Source: Firmicutes bacterium AM31-12AC (GTDB lineage: Bacteria; Bacillota; Clostridia; Lachnospirales; Lachnospiraceae). Taken from it: DNA of 64,000 bases. The notes under the pieces are model-generated. The model saw only the letters and a list, made by a program, of their open reading frames with translations, ran no database searches and was not told where the DNA came from. Position numbers and translations under genes: made by a program. Within the stretch, counting starts at the first letter, position 1. The number at the start of each line of letters is the position of its first letter. Shown one piece after another: positions 47,828 through 58,410 of the stretch. Location: assembly GCA_003480425.1 (NCBI GenBank), contig QUJA01000004.1:1-64000 (forward strand), given 5' to 3'.

Positions 47828-49144
47828 ATGGATTTATTTGATTATATGAGAGAAAACAAACAAGAAAAAGAATCTCCTCTTGCATCCAGAATGCGTCCGA
47901 CAACATTAGATGAGGTAGTCGGACAACAGCATATCATCGGTAAAGACAAATTATTATACCGAGCGATCAAGGCTGATAAATTAGGTTCAATTATTTTTTA
48001 TGGGCCACCCGGAACAGGTAAGACAACACTTGCCAAAGTAATTGCTAATACCACCAGTGCTGAATTTAAACAGATCAATGCAACAATAGCTGGTAAAAAA
48101 GACATGGAAGAGGTAGTAAAAGAAGCCAAAGATTTACTCGGCATGTATGGAAAGAAAACAATATTATTTATCGATGAGATTCATCGTTTCAACAAAGGTC
48201 AACAAGATTATCTGTTGCCTTTTGTAGAAGATGGAACCATTACCTTGATAGGGGCAACGACAGAAAATCCTTATTTTGAAGTAAATGGAGCTCTTTTATC
48301 CAGATCAAGTGTATTTGAATTACATGCTTTAGAAAAAGAAGATATCAAATTACTGCTTCATCGCGCCGTGTATGATAAAACAAAAGGAATGGGAAGCTAT
48401 AAAGCAGATATTGATAAAGATGCAATTGAGTTTTTAGCTGACATTGCCGGTGGTGATGCGAGAAGTGCTTTGAATGCAGTAGAACTTGGTATCTTGACAA
48501 CTCCGCGAAGTGAAGATGGGTTGATCCATATTACACTCGATGTTGCATCAGAATGCATCCAAAAGAGAGTAGTGCGTTATGATAAAACCGGGGATAATCA
48601 TTATGACACAATTTCAGCATTTATTAAAAGTATGCGTGGATCGGATCCTGATGCCGCTGTTTACTATCTTGCAAAAATGCTTTACGCAGGTGAAGATGTT
48701 AAATTCATTGCCAGACGAATTATGATCTGCGCAGCAGAAGATGTGGGAAATGCTGATCCAATGGCTTTGACAGTTGCAGTGTCTGCCGCTCAGGCGGTGG
48801 AAAGGATCGGAATGCCGGAATCCCAGATTATACTTTCACAAGCTGTTTTATATGTGGCATCTGCACCAAAGAGTAATTCTGCAGTGAATGCTATTATGCT
48901 GGCAAATGAATCTGTGCGTAATATAAAAACAACAGTACCGACACACCTTCAAGATGCTCATTATAAAGGTTCTCAAAAATTGGGACATGGTATAGGCTAT
49001 CAATATGCACATGACTATAAAAATCATTATGTACATCAACAATATCTACCAGATGAGATAAAAAATGCCAGGTTCTATGAACCCGGCAATCTTGGTCATG
49101 AAAAACAAACAAAAGAATGGTTACAAAAGCTTCGCGAGCAATGA
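47828..49144 (+). CDS. rarA: Replication-associated recombination protein A (RarA/MgsA)
   Basis: 438 residues, the usual length. AAA+ ATPase with Walker A GPPGTGKTT, Walker B LFIDEIHRF, sensor ATTENPYFEV, then the clamp-loader-like helical and tetramerisation domains (HLQDAHYKGSQKLGHGIGY). Acts at stalled replication forks with SSB. Convergent with DUF4364, overlapping it by 24 bases. Confidence 0.96.
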   Translation: MDLFDYMRENKQEKESPLASRMRPTTLDEVVGQQHIIGKDKLLYRAIKADKLGSIIFYGPPGTGKTTLAKVIANTTSAEFKQINATIAGKKDMEEVVKEAKDLLGMYGKKTILFIDEIHRFNKGQQDYLLPFVEDGTITLIGATTENPYFEVNGALLSRSSVFELHALEKEDIKLLLHRAVYDKTKGMGSYKADIDKDAIEFLADIAGGDARSALNAVELGILTTPRSEDGLIHITLDVASECIQKRVVRYDKTGDNHYDTISAFIKSMRGSDPDAAVYYLAKMLYAGEDVKFIARRIMICAAEDVGNADPMALTVAVSAAQAVERIGMPESQIILSQAVLYVASAPKSNSAVNAIMLANESVRNIKTTVPTHLQDAHYKGSQKLGHGIGYQYAHDYKNHYVHQQYLPDEIKNARFYEPGNLGHEKQTKEWLQKLREQ

Positions 49145-49633
49145 TGCATAAACACTCTGACTTTGCATGTTCCAGTTATTTGCAATGGTTTCAGCCTCTT
49201 TTTTTGTGGGAACAGTCAATTTCAGATCAATGAGGCTGGAATCATTTTCTACAATCTGACATCGCACCTCGTATTCGTGGTTCGGTGTCAGATAATACTC
49301 TGTTTTTACCGCAGCTTCCTCTTTCAAATCATAACTTTTTTCTTCCAGAAAATCATCAATATCATGTTGAATCTCCGGTGAAATTTTATTGCGGAAAAAT
49401 TCGATTGTTTTACTGCCTTCTTCTGTTAAGTGATATAAGGTACGATTGTGGGTATTCTCTGCCAAAATCAATTGTGAATCCAGCATTTCAGAAATCGTAC
49501 TTTGAAGTTTGAAATAATTCGTATACCCCTTATCCAAAATAAATTCAGATATTTGGGATGTGGTTAATGGAAAATCTACCTTTTCCAACATATAAAGAAT
49601 GATTAATTTGTATAATGTAAATGATTCAGACAT
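49121..49633 (-). CDS. DUF4364 family protein
   Basis: 170 residues. N-terminal part resembles a winged helix (YKLIILYMLEKVDFPLTTSQISEFIL, TISEMLDSQLI, HLTEEGSKTIEFF), and the C-terminal half is beta-rich. The family is common in Clostridia and of unknown function; the fold suggests a transcription factor. Its end overlaps the rarA end by 24 bases and its start overlaps the radical SAM gene by 8 bases, so it is the last gene of a three-gene unit with malic enzyme. Confidence 0.85.
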   Translation of the reverse strand: MSESFTLYKLIILYMLEKVDFPLTTSQISEFILDKGYTNYFKLQSTISEMLDSQLILAENTHNRTLYHLTEEGSKTIEFFRNKISPEIQHDIDDFLEEKSYDLKEEAAVKTEYYLTPNHEYEVRCQIVENDSSLIDLKLTVPTKKEAETIANNWNMQSQSVYASLLAKLL

Positions 49634-50552
49634 GATACTCCTTTCCCTGCCAGATATCTTGTTCTTTCAGATAACGATGCAGCGTATTTAATACGGTCCT
49701 TTTCTGACTTGTCCATAATGGTGCTATAAGTAATTCTTTTGGCCCGTCACCAGTTAACCTGTGGATGGTTATATCCGGACGAAGGCTTGCAATACACTTT
49801 CCAAGCAGAGAAATATATTCCTCCATAGTAGGACTCCAAAACGGTTGTTTTTCATAGTCGAGGGCAAGATCTGTTCCTTTTAATATGTGAAGCAATTGAA
49901 GCTTAATCCCTTGTATATCCATTTTGTTAAGATAATCTATTGTCTCAAGCATCATATCTTCATTTTCTCCCGGAAGTCCTAAAATTGTATGTGTGATCAC
50001 AGAAATATTTCGTTTTCTCAAATTATTTACTGCCTCTTCAAATACTTCTAACGGATATCCACGACGAATATAGTTTGCAGTTTGTGGATGAATTGTCTGA
50101 AGCCCAAGTTCAACCCAAACCGGTTTGATCTGATTGATTTCTTCTAATAATTGAAGTACATCATCTGGCAGACAATCCGGTCTCGTTGCAATAGAAAGAA
50201 TTTGAACATCCGGATCTTGAATTGCCTCCATATAAATCTGTCTCAAATATTCTACAGGGGCATACGTATTCGTAAATGCCTGGAAATAGGCAATATATGA
50301 ATGAACAGGTCGTTTTTTTGTTAAATTTTCTTTTCCTATGGCAAGTTGTTTTGTGATAGAGCAGGTGACAGACCCGGCAAAGTCACCTGAGCCTGCAGCA
50401 CTGCAGAAAATACAGCCACCATGCCCAACTTTTCCATCTCTGTTTGGACAAGTCATTCCACCATTAAGTGTAATCTTATATACTTTTTCTCCATAAAGTT
50501 CTTTTAGATCATAATCCATAGAATGATAACGTTTTTCACCCCAGCGATTCAT
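49626..50552 (-). CDS. TIGR01212/YtqA-type radical SAM protein
   Basis: 308 residues. Starts with the family pattern RYHSMDYDLKELYGEKVYKI. The Fe-S cysteines are spread as CPNRDG...GCIFCSAAGSGDF rather than the compact CX3CX2C. QAFTNTYAP, SIATRPDCL and GLQTIHPQT follow, as in Elp3-like enzymes. Function of the family is unproven; tRNA modification has been suggested. Start touches the stop of malic enzyme. Confidence 0.88.
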   Translation of the reverse strand: MNRWGEKRYHSMDYDLKELYGEKVYKITLNGGMTCPNRDGKVGHGGCIFCSAAGSGDFAGSVTCSITKQLAIGKENLTKKRPVHSYIAYFQAFTNTYAPVEYLRQIYMEAIQDPDVQILSIATRPDCLPDDVLQLLEEINQIKPVWVELGLQTIHPQTANYIRRGYPLEVFEEAVNNLRKRNISVITHTILGLPGENEDMMLETIDYLNKMDIQGIKLQLLHILKGTDLALDYEKQPFWSPTMEEYISLLGKCIASLRPDITIHRLTGDGPKELLIAPLWTSQKRTVLNTLHRYLKEQDIWQGKEYHV

Positions 50553-51700
50553 TAAATCAAGTCCTTTACAGCTTTACTTACAACATCTGCCACACGTGGA
50601 TCGAAAGCTTCCGGCAAAATATTATTTTCATTTAATTCATCATCCGCAACAAGTCCTGCAATTGCATTAGCAGTTGCGAGTTTCATTTCTTCCGTAATCT
50701 GTGTTGCACGGCCTTCTAAAGTACCTTTAAAAATTCCAGGGAAAGCAACAACATTATTTACTTGGTTTGGAAAATCAGAACGTCCGGTTCCAACAACTTT
50801 TGCACCGGCTTCTTTTGCAATATCAGGCATAATTTCAGGTACAGGATTTGCCATTGCAAAAAGAATTGCATCCTTATTCATAGAAGCTACCATATCTTTT
50901 GTAACAATATTAGGAGCAGATACTCCGACAAAGATATCAGCACCTTCTAAAGCATCAGCAAGAGTTCCTTTTTTATTCTCCAAATTTGTAACTTCAACCA
51001 TTTTTTTCTGCATCCAATTTAAATTCGGTGAGTCTTTTCCGATAATTCCATTGATATCACACATTGTGATATTAGGAAAACCATATGTTAAAAGAAGTTT
51101 TGTGATTGCAACTCCTGCAGAACCTGCTCCATTTACAACAACACGGCAATTCTCTTTTTCTTTACCGGTTACTTTCAACGCATTTATAATACCTGCAAGT
51201 ACAACGATAGCCGTTCCGTGCTGATCATCATGGAAAACAGGGATATCAAGAAGTTCTTTTAAACGTTCCTCAATCTCAAAACAACGAGGAGCAGAAATAT
51301 CTTCCAAATTGATTCCTCCAAAAGCAGGTGCAATATTTACTACTGTACGAATGATTTCTTCTGTATCCTGTGTATCAAGACAGATAGGAACTGCATTCAC
51401 TCCACCGAACTCTTTGAATAAAACTGCTTTTCCTTCCATAACCGGCATGGCAGCTTTAGCACCGATATTACCAAGTCCAAGTACTGCGCTTCCGTCAGAA
51501 ACAACGGCAATCGTATTGGATTTGATCGTGTATTTATATGCAGCTTCCGGATCTTGTGCGATTACTTTACAAGGTTCTGCAACACCCGGAGTATAAGCGA
51601 TGGCAAGATCTTCTCTTGAATTCACATGCGATTTTGCTATTGTTTCAATCTTACCATTCCACTGTTCATGCATCTGTAATGCTTTTTCGCTGTTTGTCAT
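50552..51700 (-). CDS. NAD(P)-dependent malic enzyme
   Basis: 382 residues, the short bacterial form. Oxidative decarboxylation of malate to pyruvate. AYTPGVAEPC, FKEFGGVNAVPICL, FHDDQHGTAIV (metal site) and the Rossmann loop NGAGSAGVAI are typical; FAMANPVPEI follows. Lacks the phosphotransacetylase domain of larger forms. First gene of malic enzyme-YtqA-DUF4364 with overlapping ends; the functional link among them is unclear. Confidence 0.93.
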   Translation of the reverse strand: MTNSEKALQMHEQWNGKIETIAKSHVNSREDLAIAYTPGVAEPCKVIAQDPEAAYKYTIKSNTIAVVSDGSAVLGLGNIGAKAAMPVMEGKAVLFKEFGGVNAVPICLDTQDTEEIIRTVVNIAPAFGGINLEDISAPRCFEIEERLKELLDIPVFHDDQHGTAIVVLAGIINALKVTGKEKENCRVVVNGAGSAGVAITKLLLTYGFPNITMCDINGIIGKDSPNLNWMQKKMVEVTNLENKKGTLADALEGADIFVGVSAPNIVTKDMVASMNKDAILFAMANPVPEIMPDIAKEAGAKVVGTGRSDFPNQVNNVVAFPGIFKGTLEGRATQITEEMKLATANAIAGLVADDELNENNILPEAFDPRVADVVSKAVKDLI

Positions 51701-51965
51701 ATTTTTGTACCTCTTCTTTATTATAATAGTATCTGAAAATTATCATATCACTCTTATAGAATAGACGCAAGAGAGGAATCCTTTCTAAATTTTGAAAAAA
51801 CTCTTTTATTTTTGCAACAGTTGATGTATACTAACAATAGCTTTAATTCATTTGAGTCGATTCAGACCAAAGTTCCCGAAAATTTACAAAAGCAAATATT
51901 TAATACAAAAGACGTATTTTTAAAACATATTTTTATACTTTATATGAAAAGAAAGGATTGTATTT

Positions 51966-53315
51966 ATGACAAGAGAAAAATACGAATCATTGCCGTTGGC
52001 AACGTTAAAAGAACTTGCAAAAGCCAGAAATATGAAAGGTATTTCTACAATGAAGAAAAGTGATTTGATTGACGCTATGCTTTCACAGGATGTTGCGGAT
52101 AAACAAGAGGCTGCAAACACAGAGGCAAAAGAGGAAATCAAAGAAGAACTAAAAGAGAAAAAGGAAACAACTGACATTGAACAGCTGGATAGCGGAAAAG
52201 CCGCCAATGGAATTTTAGAGGTGCTTCCGGATGGCTACGGATTTATTCGCTGCGAAAATTATCTTCCAGGTGAAAATGATGTCTATGTTTCTCCATCCCA
52301 AATACGCAGATTCAATTTAAAAACCGGAGATATTTTAACTGGAAACACACGAATTAAAACACAGGGAGAAAAATTCAGTGCCCTGCTTTATGTTTCCACA
52401 ATTAATGGAATTCGACCTGCTGAAGCTGCAAAGCGTCCGAATTTTGAAGATTTAACACCGATTTTCCCAAATAAACGAATCCAGTTAGAGGAAGCAACAA
52501 GCAGCACTGCAATGCGAATTGTTGACCTTCTTTCTCCAATAGGAAAAGGACAAAGAGGTATGATTGTATCTCCACCAAAAGCCGGAAAAACAACATTATT
52601 AAAAGAAGTTGCTCTGTCTGTTCAGAAATCAGAACCAGATATGCACCTGTTAATTTTATTGATTGATGAACGTCCTGAGGAAGTAACAGATATACGTGAA
52701 GCAATTGCCGGACCAAATGTTGAAGTAATCTACTCTACATTTGATGAGTTGCCGGAGCACCATAAACGTGTATCCGAAATGGTAATTGAACGTGCGAAAC
52801 GATTAGTAGAACACGGAAAAGATGTTATGATCCTTCTTGATAGTATTACACGACTTGCAAGAGCATACAACCTTACAGTACCGCCATCAGGAAGAACACT
52901 GTCAGGAGGTCTTGACCCTGCTGCCCTGCATATGCCAAAACGTTTCTTTGGTGCTGCCAGAAATATGAGAGAGGGCGGTAGTCTTACAATTCTTGCAACA
53001 GCATTGGTCGAAACAGGAAGTAAAATGGATGACGTTGTATATGAAGAATTTAAAGGAACTGGTAATATGGAATTGGTTTTGGATCGTAAGCTTCAGGAAA
53101 AACGTGTATTCCCTGCAATTGACATTCCAAAATCAGGAACAAGACGAGAAGATCTTTTACTTACAAAAGAAGAACAGGATGCCGTATATATTATAAGAAA
53201 AGCCTTAAATGGATTAAAAGCAGATGAGGCAGTGGACAACCTGTTAAATACATTTGACAGAACAGCGAATAACGCCGAATTAGTACAAAAAGTAATCCGT
53301 CAGAAATTTATTTAA
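51966..53315 (+). CDS. rho: Transcription termination factor Rho
   Basis: 449 residues. N-terminal Rho_N ([30 protein letters not shown]), a short charged linker rich in Glu and Lys, the cold-shock RNA-binding domain ([28 protein letters not shown]), then the hexameric ATPase: [11 protein letters not shown] (Walker A), [24 protein letters not shown], and Q/R-loop regions to the end. Standalone with a 265-base upstream gap in which I see no other gene. Confidence 0.97.
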   Translation: MTREKYESLPLATLKELAKARNMKGISTMKKSDLIDAMLSQDVADKQEAANTEAKEEIKEELKEKKETTDIEQLDSGKAANGILEVLPDGYGFIRCENYLPGENDVYVSPSQIRRFNLKTGDILTGNTRIKTQGEKFSALLYVSTINGIRPAEAAKRPNFEDLTPIFPNKRIQLEEATSSTAMRIVDLLSPIGKGQRGMIVSPPKAGKTTLLKEVALSVQKSEPDMHLLILLIDERPEEVTDIREAIAGPNVEVIYSTFDELPEHHKRVSEMVIERAKRLVEHGKDVMILLDSITRLARAYNLTVPPSGRTLSGGLDPAALHMPKRFFGAARNMREGGSLTILATALVETGSKMDDVVYEEFKGTGNMELVLDRKLQEKRVFPAIDIPKSGTRREDLLLTKEEQDAVYIIRKALNGLKADEAVDNLLNTFDRTANNAELVQKVIRQKFI

Positions 53316-53332
53316 AAACTTACAAAAAAAAC

Positions 53333-53361
53333 TTGCAACAGCAAAAAGGTTATGCTATACT
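53333..53361 (+). promoter_or_regulatory. rpmE promoter
   Basis: TTGCAA (53333-53338), 17-base spacer, TATACT (53356-53361), just after rho. Confidence 0.7.
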
Positions 53362-53415
53362 GAGATAGCTGTTTAGAGAGTAAATAACTATATTTTAAAT
53401 AGAGAGGTGAAAATC

Positions 53416-53616
53416 ATGAGAGAAGGAATCCATCCAGAATACCATCAGGCAACAGTAACTTGTAACTGTGGTAATACATTTGTAACAGGATCTACAAACG
53501 AAAGCATTCACGTAGAAATTTGTTCTAAATGTCATCCATTCTACACAGGTCAGCAGAAAGCTACACAGGCTCGCGGACGTGTAGACAAGTTCAACAAGAA
53601 ATATGGTATGAAATAA
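53416..53616 (+). CDS. rpmE: Ribosomal protein L31
   Basis: 66 residues, zinc-binding (C+) type with four cysteines in TCNCG and [28 protein letters not shown] is the typical end. GAGGTG is well placed for ATG 53416, nine bases inside the longer frame. rho-rpmE is a conserved pair in Firmicutes. Confidence 0.97.
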   Translation: MREGIHPEYHQATVTCNCGNTFVTGSTNESIHVEICSKCHPFYTGQQKATQARGRVDKFNKKYGMK

Positions 53617-53710
53617 GAATTTGTTATGCAGGCTGAGGTAGATATATCTCAGCCTCTTATCATTTTATAAATAATTTGTTGCAAGTGTTTTGTAAACAAC
53701 AGCCCTTATG

Positions 53711-53743
53711 GTCAGCGGCTTCCATAGAAGCGACTGACTTTTT
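53711..53743 (+). terminator. Terminator between rpmE and DUF1385 gene
   Basis: GTCAG--GCTTC pairs with GAAGC--CTGAC (53711-53738) across a two-base internal mismatch, followed by T5. A weaker hairpin AGGCTGAG/CTCAGCCT lies just before it after the rpmE stop. Confidence 0.65.
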
Positions 53744-53818
53744 CAAAATTTATCAGTCGTGTTGTTTATTTTAATCAATAATATAAGTAACAGCAACAGA
53801 ACAGACAGGAGAAATGAT

Positions 53819-54754
53819 ATGAAATCATCCAATATCGGCGGGCAGGCCGTTCTTGAAGGGATTATGATGCGAAACGGAGATAAATATGCGGTTGCTGTCC
53901 GAAAGCCAAATCAGGAAATTGAAGTAAACGTAGAAAAATATAAAAGCGTGATTCCCTGGGAAACAGGTAAGAAGATTCCATTTATACGAGGAATTTTTAG
54001 TTTTGTTGATTCACTGGTTTTAGGAATGAAAACTCTTACTTATTCAGCATCTTTTTATGAAGATGAAGAGACAGATGAAAAAGTAATGACAGCAGAAGAA
54101 ATTCGCAAACAAGAAAAAAAAGACCAGATTTTTATGAACCTGACAATCATTATTTCAGTTGTACTCGCGGTTGCTATTTTTATGGTTCTTCCATATTTTC
54201 TCAGCAATTTTTTGAAAAATTATATTACCTCACATTTTATGATGACAGTAATTGAAGGAATTATCCGCCTGGCTATATTTCTTGCGTACATATCACTCGT
54301 ATCACATATGAAAGATATTCAACGCACATTTATGTATCATGGAGCAGAGCATAAATGTATCAACTGTATAGAACACGGTATGGAGCTAAATGTTGATAAT
54401 GTTAGAAAGAGTTCCAAGCAACATAAACGTTGTGGAACAAGCTTTTTGTTTTTTGTTATGATTGTCAGTATCATTTTTTGCTTTTTTATTACTGCAAAAT
54501 CCCAGGTTCTTCGTGTCATAATTCGAATCGCATTGATGCCGGTAATTGCCGGTGTTTCATTTGAAATCATCCGTCTGGCAGGCAATAGTGAAAATCCGAT
54601 TATAAATCTTCTCAGTCGTCCTGGCATGTGGGTACAGAATCTGACAACAAAGGAGCCGGATGACAGCATGATCGAGGTTGCGATTCAGGCTGTAGAAGCT
54701 GTCTTTGACTGGAAAGCATATTTGAAAGATAACTTTAAAATGGATTTAAAGTAA
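53819..54754 (+). CDS. DUF1385 (YqhQ-like) membrane protein
   Basis: About 311 residues. Begins SNIGGQAVLEGIMMRNGDKYA, the family signature; YHGAEHKCINCIEHG, CGTSFLFFV and GVSFEIIRLAG follow. Three to four membrane helices. The family is a conserved but uncharacterised neighbour of rpmE, prmC and prfA in Firmicutes. ATG 53819 with AGGAG fits best; earlier in-frame starts have no ribosome binding site. Confidence 0.88.
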   Translation: MKSSNIGGQAVLEGIMMRNGDKYAVAVRKPNQEIEVNVEKYKSVIPWETGKKIPFIRGIFSFVDSLVLGMKTLTYSASFYEDEETDEKVMTAEEIRKQEKKDQIFMNLTIIISVVLAVAIFMVLPYFLSNFLKNYITSHFMMTVIEGIIRLAIFLAYISLVSHMKDIQRTFMYHGAEHKCINCIEHGMELNVDNVRKSSKQHKRCGTSFLFFVMIVSIIFCFFITAKSQVLRVIIRIALMPVIAGVSFEIIRLAGNSENPIINLLSRPGMWVQNLTTKEPDDSMIEVAIQAVEAVFDWKAYLKDNFKMDLK

Positions 54755-54797
54755 AATTGATGAAAATAACAGTGAGAGATACAATTGGAGAAAAAAG

Positions 54798-55655
54798 ATG
54801 ACATTAAAAGAGCTGTATAACACAGGAACTGACATACTAAAAAATGCATCCATTCAAGAAAGTTCTCTGGATGCATGGTATTTATTAGAATACGTTACAG
54901 GTATTACCCGTGCACGCTATTTTGTTGATTCACAGCAGTCAGTACCCCAAAATTATCAAAAACAATATCTGCAACTGATTCAAAAACGTGCAGAGCATAT
55001 TCCACTTCAACATTTAACAGGTGTTCAGGAGTTTATGGGGTTGGAATTTCATGTAAATGAACATGTATTAATTCCAAGACAAGATACTGAAATACTCGTG
55101 GAAACTGCTTTAGAAAAATTAAAAGAAATCTCGAATCCCGTAAATCTATTGGATATGTGTACCGGTTCAGGCTGTATTTTACTTAGTATTTTGTATTATA
55201 TGAAAAATAAGAAACAAATTACAGGAACCGGTGTTGATATTTCTGATAAGGCACTGGAAGTGGCAAGGAAAAATGCAAAATCGCTGGGTTTGTCTGTCGA
55301 TTTTCTTCAAAGCGATCTGTTTGACAAAATAACAGACAAATATTCGATGATCGTATCGAATCCACCATATATTCGAAGTGATGTAATTAAAACACTTCAA
55401 GAAGAAGTAAGAGAACATGATCCGATGCTTGCGTTAGATGGAATGGAAGATGGATTATATTTCTATCGGAAAATCATTTCTGAAAGTGAAAAATATTTAC
55501 AAGCCGATGGATATTTGATATTTGAAATTGGACATGATCAAGGCTTAGACGTGTCAAATATGATGAAAGATGCCGGATTTAGAGATGTCCTGATAAAAAA
55601 AGACCTTGCAGGTCTTGACCGGGTTGTATTAGGCGTGTATGATACGAAGAGGTGA
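54798..55655 (+). CDS. prmC: Release factor glutamine methyltransferase
   Basis: 285 residues. Methylates the GGQ glutamine of RF1 and RF2. N-terminal helical RF-binding domain, then a SAM methyltransferase with LLDMCTGSGCILLS (SAM loop) and IVSNPPYIRSD (NPPY, substrate glutamine pocket). PRQDTEILVE is typical. Directly followed by its substrate gene prfA. Confidence 0.96.
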   Translation: MTLKELYNTGTDILKNASIQESSLDAWYLLEYVTGITRARYFVDSQQSVPQNYQKQYLQLIQKRAEHIPLQHLTGVQEFMGLEFHVNEHVLIPRQDTEILVETALEKLKEISNPVNLLDMCTGSGCILLSILYYMKNKKQITGTGVDISDKALEVARKNAKSLGLSVDFLQSDLFDKITDKYSMIVSNPPYIRSDVIKTLQEEVREHDPMLALDGMEDGLYFYRKIISESEKYLQADGYLIFEIGHDQGLDVSNMMKDAGFRDVLIKKDLAGLDRVVLGVYDTKR

Positions 55656-55701
55656 ATTATCTGTATAGATATGATAGAAGTTAGAAAGGATATAGGAAAT
55701 T

Positions 55702-56775
55702 ATGTTTGATAGATTAGAGGATCTTGTAATCCGATATGAAGAAGTAATGGGAGAACTTCAGGAACCGGATGTGGCAAACGATGCAACTCGTTTCCGCAAT
55801 TTAATGAAAGAACAAAGTGATCTGGCTCCTATTGTTGAAGCATTTAAAGAATATAAACAGTGCAAGCAGAATGTAGAAGACAGTCTGATGATGTTAGAAG
55901 AAGAATCAGATGAAGAGATGCGTGAACTTGCAAAAGAAGAATTGAATGAATCAAAGAATCGAATAGAAGAACTGGAAAAAGAGATGAAGATTTTACTTCT
56001 TCCGAAGGATCCAAACGATGAAAAGAACGTTATCGTGGAAATCCGTGCCGGTGCCGGTGGGGATGAAGCGGCTTTATTCGCAGCTGAAATTTATCGTATG
56101 TATGTACATTATGCAGAAGGACGCCATTGGAAAGTGGAGATGATCTCACTTAATGAAAATGGAATCGGTGGCTTTAAAGAATGTGTATTTATGATTTCAG
56201 GACAGGGTGCATATTCAAGATTAAAATATGAAAGTGGTGTACACCGTGTACAACGTGTTCCAGAGACAGAAAGTGGCGGACGTATCCATACATCTACTAT
56301 TACAGTTGCAATCATGCCAGAAGCAGAAGAAGTGGATGTAGAATTGGATATGAACGACTGTAAATTCGATGTGTTCCGTGCTTCAGGTAATGGTGGACAG
56401 TGCGTTAATACAACAGACTCTGCTGTACGTCTGACACATATCCCGACAGGAATTGTAATTTCATGCCAGGATGAAAAATCACAGTTGAAAAATAAAGATA
56501 AAGCATTGAAAGTACTTCGTGCCCGTCTCTATGAACTTGAACTTGCAAAACAGCATGATGCTGAAGCAGAAGCGCGTAAAAGCCAGGTAGGTACAGGAGA
56601 TCGTTCTGAGAAGATCCGTACTTATAACTTTCCACAAGGACGTGTAACAGACCACAGAATCAAATTAACTTTGCATAAATTAGATTCCATTTTAAATGGA
56701 GATCTTGATGAAATCATTGATAGTCTGATTGCTGCAGACCAGACTGCAAAACTTGCAAAAATGAATGAAGATTAA
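55702..56775 (+). CDS. prfA: Peptide chain release factor 1
   Basis: 357 residues, usual length. Reads UAA and UAG: the codon-recognition motif is PET in [18 protein letters not shown] (PxT). The catalytic GGQ lies in [12 protein letters not shown], and its glutamine is the PrmC target. No frameshift site. 46 bases after prmC with AGAAAGGA. Confidence 0.97.
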   Translation: MFDRLEDLVIRYEEVMGELQEPDVANDATRFRNLMKEQSDLAPIVEAFKEYKQCKQNVEDSLMMLEEESDEEMRELAKEELNESKNRIEELEKEMKILLLPKDPNDEKNVIVEIRAGAGGDEAALFAAEIYRMYVHYAEGRHWKVEMISLNENGIGGFKECVFMISGQGAYSRLKYESGVHRVQRVPETESGGRIHTSTITVAIMPEAEEVDVELDMNDCKFDVFRASGNGGQCVNTTDSAVRLTHIPTGIVISCQDEKSQLKNKDKALKVLRARLYELELAKQHDAEAEARKSQVGTGDRSEKIRTYNFPQGRVTDHRIKLTLHKLDSILNGDLDEIIDSLIAADQTAKLAKMNED

Positions 56776-56827
56776 ACAAACAACTTAAATCGGAATAAAC
56801 AAATAAGACCGGAAAGAAGGAACTAGA

Positions 56828-57394
56828 ATGAAAGTATTATTATTAAACGGAAGTCCAAGAAAAGCAGGCTGTACATATACAGCTCTGACAGTTGTTGCAG
56901 AAGCACTTGAGAAACATGGAATTGAGACAGAAATTTTTCAGGCAGGCAATCCTGATATGGAAAATGTAAAAGCAGCGGCTGTGAAGATGGCTGAATCAGA
57001 TGCTTTAGTTGTTGGTTCTCCGGTTTATTGGGCATCTCCATCTGGCCAGATTATTGAATTTATGGATAAATTATGTTCGTGTGCCGGAAAAGATATGTTG
57101 CACAAACCAGCTGCGGCCGTTACATCTGCACGTAGAGCCGGAACAACTGCTACATTGGATGTGATCATGAAATATTTTACATACCATCAGATGCCGGTCG
57201 TATCGTCTAATTATTGGACAATGGTACATGGTAATACACCGGATGAAGTGCAGCAGGATGCCGAGGGAATTCAGATTATGAGAACTTTAGGTAATAATAT
57301 GGCATGGCTTTTGAAATGCCTCGAGGCAGGAAAAAAAGCAGGTATTGAAATGCCGGTGGATGAAGAGAAAATCAAAACAAACTTTATCCGATAA
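56828..57394 (+). CDS. NADPH-dependent FMN reductase / flavodoxin-fold oxidoreductase
   Basis: 188 residues. Flavodoxin-like fold: LLLNGSPRKAGCTYTAL (FMN phosphate loop), VGSPVYWASPSGQIIEFMDKL, PAAAVTSARRAGTTATLD. It is related to iron-sulfur flavoproteins but lacks their Cys cluster. Substrate unknown. Follows prfA by 52 bases, ends at a clear terminator. Confidence 0.88.
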   Translation: MKVLLLNGSPRKAGCTYTALTVVAEALEKHGIETEIFQAGNPDMENVKAAAVKMAESDALVVGSPVYWASPSGQIIEFMDKLCSCAGKDMLHKPAAAVTSARRAGTTATLDVIMKYFTYHQMPVVSSNYWTMVHGNTPDEVQQDAEGIQIMRTLGNNMAWLLKCLEAGKKAGIEMPVDEEKIKTNFIR

Positions 57395-57403
57395 GCTCAT
57401 TTT

Positions 57404-57429
57404 AAGCAGCGGGATTTCCGCTGCTTTTT
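57404..57429 (+). terminator. Terminator after the FMN reductase
   Basis: AAGCAGCGG pairs with CCGCTGCTT over a short loop, followed by a T-run. Confidence 0.85.
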
Positions 57430-57501
57430 GCACTTGACAATATACTAAACAACTACCGGCCGCAAGTTTTGTGGCTATTACAAAAAGAAAGGATTTTTTG
57501 A

Positions 57502-58398
57502 ATGGATAAAATCCAATTTAAACGACCTGAATTAGAAGACCAAGAAATTATTCACTCTTATTTAAAAAAATCACCAAGCCGAAGCTGTGAACGTACTTTT
57601 GCAAATGTTTATCTTTGGTCCAGACACTATAAAGTAGAGTATGCCATTATTGAAGGCGCATTAGTTTTCAAGGACAATTCCGAAAAAGCTCTTTTTGCCT
57701 ATCCTGCAGGAGATGATGACTCTGTTCATAAAGCAATTGAATGGTTAAATCAATATAGTGATACCCAAAATACTCCACTTATGTTTTATAATGTAACAGA
57801 AGAAAACTTTGCACAACTGGAATGTTGGTATCCGGGTGTATATAAAATACAATACGACCCGGATCAGGCTGATTATGTATATGATTCAGAAAAACTTATG
57901 ACTCTTGCAGGGAAGAAACTACATGGGAAAAGAAATCATATTAATAAATTTAAATCCCTGCATGAAGACTGGAGCTATGAACAATTAAACGACGATAATG
58001 TGGAAGAATGTTTTCAAATGGCTTTAAAATGGCGTACGCAAAATGGATGCGATGAGGATATGGAGAAAAATGCAGAAATGTGTGTAACATTAAATTCCTT
58101 ACGCCTGTATAAAGAACTCGGTCTTATAGGTGGTGTTCTTCGTGCAGAAGGAAATATTGTAGCATTTACAATTGGGGAGCCGATGTGTGAAGATACATTT
58201 GTTGTTCATATCGAAAAGGCTTTTGCGGATGTAGACGGTGCTTATCCAATGATCAATCAGCAGTTTGTTCAGCATGAATGTACAGATTATGCATATATAA
58301 ATAGAGAAGACGATGCCGGTTCTGCCGGACTTCGAAAAGCTAAATTATCGTATCAGCCTGCATTTATGGTACAAAAAGGATTCGTCACAAAGAAATAG
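57502..58398 (+). CDS. DUF2156 protein (LPG synthase C-terminal, GNAT-like)
   Basis: 298 residues made of two GNAT-like halves. SRSCERTFANVYLW, GKKLHGKRNHINKFK and DAGSAGLRKAKLSYQPAFMVQK are the conserved stretches of DUF2156, the catalytic domain that in MprF adds lysine from tRNA to phosphatidylglycerol. There are no membrane helices here, so it is a cytosolic relative; acceptor and donor are unknown. First of a four-gene unit with two aminotransferases and an exporter. Confidence 0.85.
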   Translation: MDKIQFKRPELEDQEIIHSYLKKSPSRSCERTFANVYLWSRHYKVEYAIIEGALVFKDNSEKALFAYPAGDDDSVHKAIEWLNQYSDTQNTPLMFYNVTEENFAQLECWYPGVYKIQYDPDQADYVYDSEKLMTLAGKKLHGKRNHINKFKSLHEDWSYEQLNDDNVEECFQMALKWRTQNGCDEDMEKNAEMCVTLNSLRLYKELGLIGGVLRAEGNIVAFTIGEPMCEDTFVVHIEKAFADVDGAYPMINQQFVQHECTDYAYINREDDAGSAGLRKAKLSYQPAFMVQKGFVTKK

Positions 58399-58410
58399 GA
58401 GGATACAAAG

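Noticed and set aside
51812..52063. Small open frame before and overlapping rho
   Set aside because: No ribosome binding site, unusual Lys/Tyr/Phe composition, and it overlaps the rho start in another frame.
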